Positions 26,030 through 37,700 of a DNA stretch of 64,000 nt are shown here, piece by piece. Source of the DNA: Nymphaea colorata (taxonomy: Eukaryota > Streptophyta > Magnoliopsida > Nymphaeales > Nymphaeaceae); assembly GCF_008831285.2 (NCBI RefSeq), contig NC_045146.1, positions 23,825,703-23,889,702 on the forward strand, given 5' to 3'. A program made the translations under genes and the position numbers. Numbering within the stretch: position 1 is the first letter of the stretch; every line of letters begins with the position of its first letter. The notes under the pieces were generated by a model. It did no database searches and had not been told where the DNA came from. It saw only the letters and a list, made by a program, of their open reading frames with translations.

Positions 26030-27245
26030 ATATCTTAAATAATGTATTTATTTAATTAAAAAAAATAATAATAATCTTCTATAAGAAAATTTCAATAAAA
26101 TTAGTATTTTTAAGAATATGAAAATGAATCACAAATAGATATATTTAATATGAAAAAAGTCTTGAACTCATAAAAAAGTTTTAATTTATGAAATTAAAAA
26201 TTATTTATTCAATCAATCAAGTAAATCATTTTGTATAATCATATAATATGTTCAAAAGTCTTAGATATTTCATATATAACACATAATTCACCAATTTAAA
26301 AACAAAAACATTAACTATTAAGAAAACAACACATTGTTTGATTTAATAAACTATCTTACATATCATTGGAGTAATTATAAAATTTTATGTAAAGAATAAT
26401 TATTGTAATAAAGGTTAGATGATTTATAAATTATTTTATATTATTAAACACTCTTTTTATGTGTGTAACACAAATTATTTTAATTAACTCAATAAAATGA
26501 GAAAAAATTATTAAATAATATTTTTTTAATGATAAATAATATGGGTCATCATCATGAAATAATAGTTTACTCATTTTAAAATATATTATTAGTTATAAAT
26601 AAACTAATTAATGTTCAATGTTCACAATTTTAATAACGAAAGCATGAAAGCTTCTTCACCATGTATTTTAGCAGGAAATCTTAAATAATATATTTATTTA
26701 ATTAAAAATAATAAAGAAAACTTCAATCAAAAAATTCAAAAAAAAGAGAATTTTCAAAAATATGAAAAAGATACTTTTTAAAGCTATAAATTTTAATAGA
26801 CTGCTATGTCAAATTAGTTTCAAGCATAATTATATTATATATTTAAAAAAGTAAAGGTGTCAAGAAAAACTATTGGCATGTATGTCACGTATGAAAAAAA
26901 AAATTGATAGCAAAAAATATACTTTTTTTAAAGCTAACTTAAAATAAAATATGTTTTATAATAAATAAAAAATCTTAAACGCATTATGATATTCATTTTA
27001 GTTGAAAGCTTGTTCACTGTGCATAATCTCAAATAAATATATTTAATATAAAAAACTGCTAAACTCATAATGATAATGATATCTGATATATCATTGAACA
27101 CCCTTTTTACGGATGTAAAGCAAAATATTTTAATTAACTCAATGACATGAGTAAAAATCATTAAATAAGATCTTTTTTTAATGAGAAATAATATGGGTCA
27201 CCTAATTTAATAATTTGCAATAAGTAATCATCATCAAATAATAGC
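26030..27245. repeat. AT-rich diverged tandem duplication, period about 650 bp
   Basis: Two blocks repeat in the same order. One is TTATTTAATTAAAAA-type sequence near 26040 and again near 26690. The other is ATTTTAATTAACTCAAT followed by ATAATATGGGTCA near 26475-26550 and again near 27125-27200. This is a segmental tandem duplication within the 5' part of the hAT element. Confidence 0.7.
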
Positions 27246-27759
27246 TTTTTTATATACGATATACTTACTAGTTGTTTTGTTGCCAGAGTCAAACTATAAT
27301 TTTAAAATTTTAAGTGAAGCCAAAACATAATTTTTAAAATTTTTTTTAGCAGTGAGTCACCCTAACTGTTTTATTTTAATGTCTCATCCGCGTCGCATCA
27401 AGTCAGGTGCGCACCAGACATGGGTGCGGCTCCGACTCACACCCGAGTCCAGTTAGAATGTCATATTATTAAATTACTTACATTATATGTGTTGTTTTGA
27501 AATTTTTCTATGAAATACAATTATTCAAATATGTTATATACATTAATAACTAAATTGTAATAATAATATATACATGCCTAAAAATACTAATAATAATAAA
27601 ATAATATTTACAATTTTCAACTAGCTTTAGGTTGGACGAAATTAAAAAACCATAGTTTTTCCTTTAAGTTCAATTTAAGTTGACCTAATTTAAAATGAAA
27701 ATTAAGCTTCCCGCCCATTTTGTTTGCTTGTAAAAGCAATAGTTTCTATAGGCTGTTAA

Positions 27760-28217
27760 ATGAACGTTATTGAAGATGATTGGTGTTGTTTCTTTTTTCC
27801 TACGGCCCAACAAAAAAACAAAAAAAAGAAACAAAAAAAAAAGAAGAAGAACTGCTTGACGTTCTTCCTTCCCTGCACCGAAGATTCCAAGAATAACCCT
27901 TGCCATTCTTCCTCTCTTTTCTTCTCCCTCTCTCTCTCTCACACAAGATTCGAAGATTTCGTCCTGAAAGCACTCACCCTCATCGTCGCCAACTCACTAA
28001 GGTAATGTTGTCCAGGCCTGTGGTTTTGATGTATTGCTTGCCGTCTGAGGGAACGACATCTACACTCAGCGCAAGTGGGATTCTCATGGTTCGTCTGGCC
28101 CCCATCCTATCGGACTCATTTTCCTCGAATTCTTTTTCCCTTCTCTTTTGTGATTTTAATTACAGACTCACGTTTTCCCAAGTGTGGGATTTAGCGAATG
28201 GTCCCCATCCCACTTGA
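27760..28217 (+). other. Gene-like leader or captured fragment inside the hAT element
   Basis: A less AT-rich island in very AT-rich surroundings. It has a pyrimidine-rich leader-like stretch, CTCACTAAG|GTAATG resembling a donor at about 28002, and an open frame including VLMYCLPSEGTTSTLS. I do not recognise the product. It could be the transposase 5' leader or a captured host fragment. Confidence 0.3.
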
Positions 28218-28246
28218 ATGTATTTTATCGTTTTCTCTTTCCCTAA

Positions 28247-30500
28247 ACAACGAAAGGGGTTGGAGAGTTCTCAACTTTGTTATGGTTGAAACACCTCATA
28301 CAGGAGAAAAACTTGCATCAGTCATCAAAGATTGTTTATTAAAATGGAACATTGATCGCAAGTTATTTTCAATTACATTAGATAATTATTCGACAAATGA
28401 TATCATGGTTACAAAATTGATAGAATGACTTCTTGAAAAGGATGCACTTGTTTGTAATGGAAAATTTTTTCAGGTTAAATGTGCTGCTCATATTTTTAAT
28501 TTGGTTGTACAAGATGATGTCAAATAAAAAAGTGATGTGATTGACAAAATTAGAGAAAGCATAAAATATATTAAGGTATCTCCAGCTTGATGTTAAATTT
28601 TTGATCGAGCAGTGCGTCATGTCAAAGTTACTTGTGAGAAAAAGTTGTGTCTTGATGTTCCAGCTAGATGGAACTCAACATTTCTTATGCATGATATAGC
28701 TTTACAATATAAAGAAGCTTTTGGTCGTTTTGAAGAACTTCATTTCAGACCGACCAAGGATGAGTAGAAGAAGACTACTATTATTCATAACAGTTTAAAA
28801 GTATTTTATGATGCTACTAATGTCATTTTTGCAGTCAAATGTCCAACTTCCAATATCTTCTTTAAAGAGTTTTGTGAGATAAAATTGGAAATTGAAAAAA
28901 TGTGTTCAAGTTCACATATTTGTCTTTCAAATATAGCAATGAGGATGAAAACAAAGTTTGACAAGTATTGAGATATATGCAATTTAATTTTAACAGTTGC
29001 AATGGTATTTGATCCTCATTATAAGATGAAAATAATTGAGTTTTATTATAGGTAATTTTATAAAGATGAAGCATATGAACTTGTCTCTGCAATTAAGAAT
29101 TATTTTAGTGATCGTTATGATGAATATAAAGCTACTTATGCATTGAAAACGCTCTCTGTTGGTAAGCCTGGGCACCGGGCCGGGCCGCCGCCGGGTACCT
29201 GGTACCCAGCCCACCACGGGCCCAGGCCCGGGCCTTGACAAAAAGGTTTTTGGGCCAAATTCATCGGGCTCGGCCCGGCCCGGGCCTGCCACTGTGATCG
29301 GTGCCGGCCCGGGCCTGCCACTGTGATCGGTGCCGGCCCGATAAGCCCAACATGGGTTTTTTTTTTCTTTAAAAAAAATGAACTTAGAGAATTAGGAACT
29401 TAGGGTTATGGGTTAGGTTTTCTTTTCCTCTTTTCGTTTCATTAAGAAATTTCATCGCCGCGAGCTCGAGACTGCCTCCTCCAGTCCTCCAGTCTTCCTC
29501 ATCGGTCGTCGCCCCTTGGCTGCCTCCTCCGGTCCTCCCGTTGGTCGCCGCCATCGCACAGCTGCTCTACTTGCTTCATCGTCGGTTGCATCGAGTGCTT
29601 CTCCTCCAGAGGACTACTTTCTACTGGTTGGTGTTGTTCTTGTTTTTGTTATTTTATTAAGTGCACATGGTTTACGTTCGTGCTCATTTTTTGAGTGAGC
29701 TAGAGGCTAGCAAGTAGCAACCCGCCTCAAAGCCCATCCCAGCCCGCCCGGCCCGTTAATAATCGGGCCGGGCCGGGCCTCGGGCATAAACCGAAGCCCG
29801 AGGCCCGATATTACATGGGCCCGGCCCGGCCCGTTTAGAAACGGGTCGGGCCTCGGGCCAGCCCGTTTTGAATGCCGGGCTTTGATTTTTTCATTTTTAA
29901 CGAGTCGGGTCGGGCCGGCCCGGCCCGATGCCTAGCCTAATCTGTTGGTAGAGGTTACATTGTTGATGTTCAGAATGATAATGATGCATCTAGTTTTACT
30001 TTTGATTGAAGTTTCTTTTAATAAGAAACCTAAAACAAGTGCACTAGATGACTTTCTTGAAGAATCATCACAAAGCCAACGCACAAAATCAAATTTAGAG
30101 ATATATTTGGAAGAGTCCATTTACCCAAAAAATAATCCAATTGACATTTTGATTTGGTGGAAAGTCAATGCACCTAAATACTCTTTGTTATCTAGAATGG
30201 TATGTGATATTTTGGCTATTCCTATATCAACTGTTGCATCAAATTCAACATTTAGTACATGTGGACGTATTCTTGATTTATACAGAAGTAAATTAGGTTG
30301 CAAGACCGTGGAGACTTTGATTTATGCACAAGATTGGTTGCGAGATAAGGCTGAAGGTAATTTACTTATTATTAATGTTTTTAAACATATTTTTGTGTTG
30401 CTTATTTTATTTTTTTGTTAGATGATTCCGATTTGCCTACACTTTTACTTGAAGAGGAAGCACCATTTGCATCTGCATACATTGAAACTGGATCATAAAT
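28247..30500 (+). pseudogene. hAT transposase remnant (RICESLEEPER/Ac-like)
   Basis: The left part has VETPHTGEKLASVIKDCLLK followed by WNIDRKLFSITLDN, a stretch typical of plant zinc-finger BED/RICESLEEPER hAT transposases. The right part has the C-terminal dimerisation region: IDILIWWKVNAPKYSLLSRM, then DILAIPISTVASNSTFST, then KTVETLIYAQDWL. In-frame stops lie between the pieces (for example about 28426 and near 28767), the N-terminal BED finger is not visible, and a 778-bp element interrupts the gene at 29163-29940. It is not functional as it stands. Confidence 0.85.
29163..29940. mobile_element. Nested non-autonomous hAT-type element, 778 bp
   Basis: It is flanked by a perfect 8-bp duplication TCTGTTGG at 29155-29162 and 29941-29948. 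The left end TAAGCCTGGGCACCGGGCC and the right end, read in reverse, TTAGGCTAGGCATCGGGCC form an imperfect inverted repeat. Both ends are strongly GC-rich with GGGCCGGGCC arrays, unlike the AT-rich host. The middle holds a leader-like segment and an unidentified 60-codon frame. There is no transposase, so it was moved in trans. Confidence 0.85.
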
Positions 30501-31755
30501 TAGAGGTATATATTCTTTTGTATTTATCTGTTTTCATTGCATCGATTAAAACGTACAATTATGTGTTATGTATGTTTAAGATGTTTATTTAATTAAAGTT
30601 TTCATTTGCATAATGCAGGTTAATTTGATATCATTATCCTCAGGACCTTAATATATTATCAACATGGTTGAAGTATATATCCAAAAAGAAATGTCATATA
30701 TATTGAAGGCATTGAAAGAAAAATTAGAAAAATTTTGCAAGCTTGGACTATATGATTATTTTTTTTTTATTATTATTGAAAGTGTGAAAGATGACTCGTC
30801 TAGCCTCTTGTTGCATCAATGAACAACAACCAAGTACAATTTTTAGAAATTTATATTTTTCATTTGACAGTCCAATTTGAACTAGTGTGATGTTAATTGA
30901 CTTTCATAGTTCATTTAGTGTGATGTTAATTTCAGATTTGGATCAGATTTATATATGACTTAAAAGTCAGAAATTGGATTCAGATACAACTTAAAAATTG
31001 AATTCAGATTAGATTCAGATCGGATTCGGATATAACTTAAAAGTTAAAATTCAGATCGAATTATGGTATAACTTAAAAATCAGATTCGAATATTAATATT
31101 CAAATTCAGATCGGATTCAAGTATAACTAAAATTTGGATTTGGATCGGATTCAGATATAACTTAAAAATGATATTTGGATCAGATTCAGGTATAACTTAA
31201 AAATCGGATTCGGATAGGTTTCGGATATTAAAATTCGGATTCGGATCGGATTCAAGTATAACTAAAAATCGGATTCGGATATGGTATAAAAAAAATTTCA
31301 TCCGAATTCGAATTCTAATCCGAATCCGAATATATGAATATCCGAAAAATCGGATATGATAAAAGGTATATCCGATCTGAGTCCGATCCGTTGACATCCC
31401 TAGGTACGGGCCATGGGAGTGAGAATACTGGCCACAAGGTTTTATACAGCCAAGCATACAACTAAGTCACATGTTCGATGTGGTTTCCTTGTGTTAAAAA
31501 TGAAAACATGTGAAGCTCATAAGTTCTTCATCCCTATAAAATAAAAGGGGCTAACGTATTTAACTAGAAAGTTCAACTGGTTCTCATTTCATAGTTAGTG
31601 CATGATCATCAGTACACTGACGATCATGCCATGGAAATACATGCAGCCCTCGCGTATTGTATGGACACCAAGTGACCTGATCTCAGTTGGCTTCCATTGT
31701 CAGCTCCCACCAAGAAGACACTCTACAACTTTCAGTAGGTTTTGGTCAGGAAACA

Positions 31756-34700
31756 CTAGCTATTTTCAGCAAATCTGCCCAAGTCCTGCAGTTGAATAAA
31801 AATGAACATATCATGTAAATAATTAAGGCACAAGATTGCAATAATCTACAGGAAGCTACTTCAGGAAGAGAGCAAGAAGTTTCAGTAAGACCACCAATCC
31901 AGGTACAACGATTGGCTTGTATTTAGACCAAAACAAAGAACTGACAGCCAATCAACAGAAAACAAATACTGACCAGCTCGGTAAAATCAAGAATTCTCCT
32001 TAAACTTTCAACATCGTCCACCTTTTGGACAACTTCCTGCCACCATGCACTGTCCCTTTTGATACTGTCAGTGTTTGGAATGGATGAAAATGGCTTTTCA
32101 TCTGTTTCACTGAGTTGTAAATTGAAATTGTTATTTGCTGTTTCTTCCTTTATATTGCCTTGAATCGTGTTGAAACTATTGAGGCTACGGGGGATCACAT
32201 CATAAGGTAGTGGGTGCATAGGAGAACGATAACCTGATGAAAATCCAATTTCAAGTCAAGCAGGGATAAGCAAGAAACAGCACAACCACATGATATCACA
32301 AATTATCTAGAAAGGTGAGCTGCTTCAAGTTTCTCACCCCGGCACTCAGGATCATGGCACTTCTGGTAGTAGCAAGACCTTCTGAAATCCACAACATACA
32401 TCACTGTGACGAACACAGAAGGCAAGTCACACAAAATATTTACCTAACATACTGATATCCTAATGATCTCGATGGTGAAATTGAAAATTTTCCACTAGCT
32501 CTTCAATAGCACATGAATTCCACAAAATGGTGTCCAAAAAAGTTAAGGCACAACTAGAACATAAAGCCATTTCAAATTGCATGGACAAGCATGTGAAGAC
32601 AGCTAAAGAGCTTAATATCTTACCCATGTGTTATGGGCAATCTTCTACAATTCAGCAAGCACTGTGTACAAGAGTGGGACCAGGCCAAACCCAAAAAGTA
32701 GGCGAGCCATCACGCTCTGAGGTCTTGATTTATAGTTCAAGAGCTCATTGTCTTAGGCACCGTCCACAGGCAGGCAAGAGTGGAACCAAGCCAAACCAAA
32801 ACCATGGGTGACCATCATGCTCTGAGAATCAATTTATAGTTCAGGAGTTCATTGTGGGGACCATCCACAAGAGTGGCACCAAGCCGAAACCAAAGCATAG
32901 GTGACCATCCTGCTCTGAGATCTCGATTTATAGTTCAAGCATTGTCTGAGACTCATGCTGGAAGAAAACAAAATATGCTTGAACGTTACAGAAATGGAGG
33001 ACTGGTTCAACTTTTATCTGCCAATGACGATGTAAGTCCAGACAGCTTGCAGTATGAATCAAAATTTCTGGCTTATCCTGAGAGGAGAAAGGTGCTTTTA
33101 TTTAATGCTTCACCATATACCAAACTTAATCAGGTTCAAACAACAATTATCAATTTTTGTCCTGTCCAGGCAGGTGCCAAAATTTTATCATATTGATAGT
33201 GCAAGTAACCAGGGATCTGTGCTTTTATAGACAGGGGCGGAGGGAGGGGAGGGCCCGCCTAGGCCATGGCCCCACCCTAATGAATTGAAAGAAAAAAAAA
33301 ATACATTGTAAAAGATAAAACCTCTGTTTGGCCCGCCCCTGAAAAAAATCCTGGCTCCGCCCCCTGTTTATAGAACCATGTGTAGAGTATAGAAATGTGG
33401 AAAGTTTACTACCTGCCCAACCTAGAATGCTAGAACAGGTCAATCCCTAAGCTTACAAGCATGTTTAAGACTAGCAGTGGATTTGGATTGGTGGTTCAGT
33501 AGTCATGACGTTGAGTTCATTTCCCCCACAAGGAGAACTAAAATTGGTTGCATCCAGTCAAACCAACATTAGCAGGCAGGTCTCAGAAATTGGACAAACT
33601 GGTGTGAAATACACAAAAACCTACGGTCTCAAAATATTAATTAAAAAACTGACAAATTCAACTGCCATAGGAGAATAGAAGCAACAAATTAATATGCATA
33701 CACCGACAGACAAAATCATACTCCAGTAGAAATACAAAAGATTCATGCAAAATTCATATGCATGAGCTTAATAATTTAGAAAGTTCCACATCCTATAAAA
33801 ATGACCGAAAGTGCAAAAATCTGTGTAAACTAAGCAACAAATTCCATTATTGTCTACAATTATATCCATAGACAGAACATGCTCATCAACATCTCTTTAG
33901 AGGAACAGACGAACATAAATCTTGCTCAAACCCCGCCATTTTCCTTTCAAAGATCCTAGCCGCCAGTAAATAAACACAATAAGTTTAAATTACAACAAAT
34001 TCTAGGCATTTGATGTGGTCAGGTAAAACATACAGTCAGGGCAACAAGCTAAGTAACATAATGCACCAGGAAAACCATGTACTCAGACAACAGACACTTC
34101 ACTTGGAGTAAATAACAGAGGCAATAATTCCACACCAGATGGTACTATAGTTAGCATAAACATCTTCAAACAGAATGAAAACTGAGTAGAAGCAGAAGCA
34201 GTATGTCCCAAGAAGTACCATGGTTACTTTTATGCTGTCTACCTATTCTTTCACAGAATCTATTTCCAGCAATGTTGTAAACCATCAAATCATAATCTGA
34301 AAACCAATACCAGCTCCGTATCCATCCTGTCAGATGAATATTAGACTGAAAACAGGGAACTTCTACAATTCAGTCAACATAAATAAGAAAAAGCAATAGC
34401 AATACAATGAAATCTTTGCACTGGATACATCCATAGACACTCCATTATATGTTGACAATATCAGAAAATGTACAAAAAAATTCACTTCAAACCATTGTAT
34501 GGAAAACCAATATATTAAGGCACAATAATCATGTTTTCTAGGTCCAAAAAGAAAACGTATACCACAAGAATTTCGAAATCACCAACATTGTCTCACAGGG
34601 TCAAGTTTCATTTACACCTTAAAAACTGAAAACCAGGAACCAGCATTATATCATAGAATCTGCAAAATATGTTTGCCATATATCTTCAAAAGTAACAGAG

Positions 34701-37700
34701 AACAACAATTTTCTGGACAGTTATTTCTTAGTTCAGGAAGACAAGCAATGATCTTCCTAAAGTATCAGCTCAAACAAATAACTTGGGCAATCTTATTTAT
34801 GTGCATCTCAAGAAACAAATGGTTTTCCAATCTAAATAAACACAAGAAGAAGAAGCTGCAGTTAGATTCCATTCATGAGACAGATTAGCACAAGAAGATA
34901 GGATATTATTTTCCTTCAAAACAAAAATCGAGAGGTCATATGGCCTGCATAACATGAAAAAAAGAAAATTGACTCTTCAACTCCTTAGACATGAACAAAG
35001 AACCCAAGGTCCCAAACTACAATATCTGATTTAGTACAAAATGTAACACAACTTGAAGCCTCTTTCATAGTACAAACATCTAACTTCTTTATGAGGCCCT
35101 GCAGTGCCAAATTTCAATGAAATCTTTTCAATAAAATATATTATAGATATACCTGAAAATCCCCCTTAGCATCTTAAGTGAAAAACAAAATGCAACAAAG
35201 TTGTAAGACAAGAAAATGCGTCTTATGTTACAATTATTCTAACTCTTATATAGTGTATAACCCTGCAGGGTGCCAGTTGTTGACAGCATGGAAACTATAC
35301 AAAGTTTAACTTTCTGTGTGGTTTCTTAACGTTTCTTTACCAACAATTTGAGGTTGGAACATGGATAATGTTGAACGTAAATGATTTACAAATGGATAGA
35401 TACCTTTTGACAGCTAATCCTCTTGATAGTACGATGGTAGCAACGAAGATTCTAAATATGCAAATGTCATAGAAAAAGCAGGGTCAAATTGGCAACAATT
35501 GTCAGCAGTTATTTAGTTTATAAAAATATGCTTTACCCAAATACATTGATAAATATCTGAACGTAAATATTGATGTTCAATTGTTTTCATTTTTCAACCA
35601 TTTTGTCAGTGCTAAAATGTCAGTGATTTCAAAAATTGTTTTTAGCACTTAATGTAACTAAATATGACAATAATTTGAAATGGAACTAACAAAAGTATAC
35701 AAGGAAAAAATAGAGTTGATATCAGTGATGAGACCAACCATGGACGCTGCTGTTAGATACCATAGACTCAATAAATCTGTCCAATGATATAAAAGGTGAC
35801 TTCCCTGACAAGTGTTCCTTAGGCATATCAGTTGTGAAATGGCAAGCCGTTAACTCTTGTGAAATATATGAAGCTGGTTCACGGTTACTGTTTTCCTAGC
35901 ACAATAAAAACATTAAAAGGGATAAGAATTAGATTAAAAATCCTCATCATTGAAAAAAATCTTAAAGGGTTGATTTGAAGAAGTACTGGTTATTATTGGG
36001 TGTCCATGTGGATGAAGGGGTCTTGATTGTTCATGCCAATTACAGTTTCTTGCCAAACCAAAAAACTTGGAGAAAACAATAAATTACTTACCTCCAAATT
36101 AAAAGTGAGTAACTCCTTACAGTTGACATCCATTCGACATATCAAGGACTCCATAAATATCTGTTGCTTGCTCTAGAAATTTGAGACCATGGTTAAAAAA
36201 AAAAAAGAAACATCGATTATTAACAAATTAACAATCCCATTATAAGGACGTGATGGACAAAAAAAAACTACCAATTGGAGGAAATAATACAATTCCCAAG
36301 CAACCAACTTCAAACAAAAGAAATCATTAAGTTGGTTCAATACATGCATCAGGACAAGAAGCTGCAAGCATTGAACACTTATCCACCAAATATGGTTGTA
36401 GAAATTGATACCAAAGGGTAAAATTTTAAACTAAGGCAGTGCACCTAGTCTCATACTCATCAATTGACATAATCATTATGCCCAAGGCTCATATTTCTTA
36501 CGAGGTAAATGATAAGACCACCTGAATTATACTGTTATCCCAAATCAAGAACTAGGGGCAGTATTCATAGCAAGGCATTCATGCAAAGGTCTAGAAGAAT
36601 GCATACCAGTCTCCTACATTATGTGTTGGAACTTGGAACATGCAGGGTACTTTGTTTATTTATCTTGTATCAGGGTCAGAATTCTTCAAGGACTAAATGC
36701 AAAAGCCAGGAAGCAATACATAGCAATTGGATAACAATATATATGCTAACAAATGCACCAAGAACCACAGGAAGAATTCCTGGTAAGGACAGCAAAAAAG
36801 GCAGATGAAATGTAGAGACATGACTGTAACACATATGACATATCACAACATGCAGGGTTTTTAAATCACTTTGATGTATCAGGATCACTTTCCATAGTCT
36901 TTTCCTTCTTGCTAAGAATCCAAGTATACAAATATGAGTTTTTCCCATGAAAGAGCAAGATAATCATTGCAGCATCCTTGCTTAGCTCTATATACAATAT
37001 TCTTCCCCTTTATAATCTCAAGCTTTTCCCAACAAAATTAAGGTATAACCTCATGCTTGAAATTATATTGTGCTGACAATACAAAGGGAAAATCAACACA
37101 AACCCATCAATAGATTTGCATGAACCAAGAAGCTTTCACAACACTCGATATTCTCAGTACGCTCCTCAAATGCATACATGAATAAGACAAACTGAATGGA
37201 GGAAAAAATCTCATTTCGTAGAAAACCAGAAAGGACATACAAGCCTGTACGCAAGAAGAGGTAAAGCCTCAACAAGCGAAATCAGGTAGAGGAAAATCTA
37301 GCAATTGAGCTAGCTCCAACAGCTAGAAATCTCAGAGCTAAGCTCATTCAGCCACTTATTTGGCTGAAACAAAGAAAAATGAAAAATAGAATAATGAAAA
37401 ATACAAATCTAAAGTAAAGCAATTGGAAAAGAAAAATAATACATGCACGTGCATGCAAATATATGTCATCATGTACACTATGTATGCATAGCATCTGCAT
37501 GTATATAGATACAAATCTGAAAGTGCACTATGTATGCATAGCATGTGCACATATATAGATACAAATCTGAAAGCGCACAAACACATATGTACATAAACAC
37601 ACTTAAAAGATATCCAAGCATATCTGTTGAAGTCATCAACAAATATCACGTAGTTAAAGAATCCTCCAGAAAATACAAGAGGAGTGGGAAATTAACAAGT

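Larger units (their letters stand above)
25704..31404 (+). mobile_element. Large decayed hAT-superfamily DNA transposon
   Basis: The right end reads, on the minus strand, CTAGGGATGTCAACGGATC, a common plant hAT terminus; the left end CTGAGGATGTCAGAG is a degraded counterpart. Both flanks just inside the ends are built of diverged copies of GGATTCGGATATAACTTAAA-like motifs (about 25.73-25.96 kb and 30.95-31.39 kb), as expected for hAT subterminal binding arrays. Between them lie an AT-rich 5' part, a transposase remnant and a nested element. I could not find a clean 8-bp target duplication, so the exact ends are provisional. Confidence 0.6.

Noticed and set aside
32341-32411. Reading the PrimPol zinc-finger exon as an isolated zinc-finger gene
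   Set aside because: Exact phase continuity with the exons at 34219-34326 and 31974-32233 shows that it is an internal PrimPol exon.
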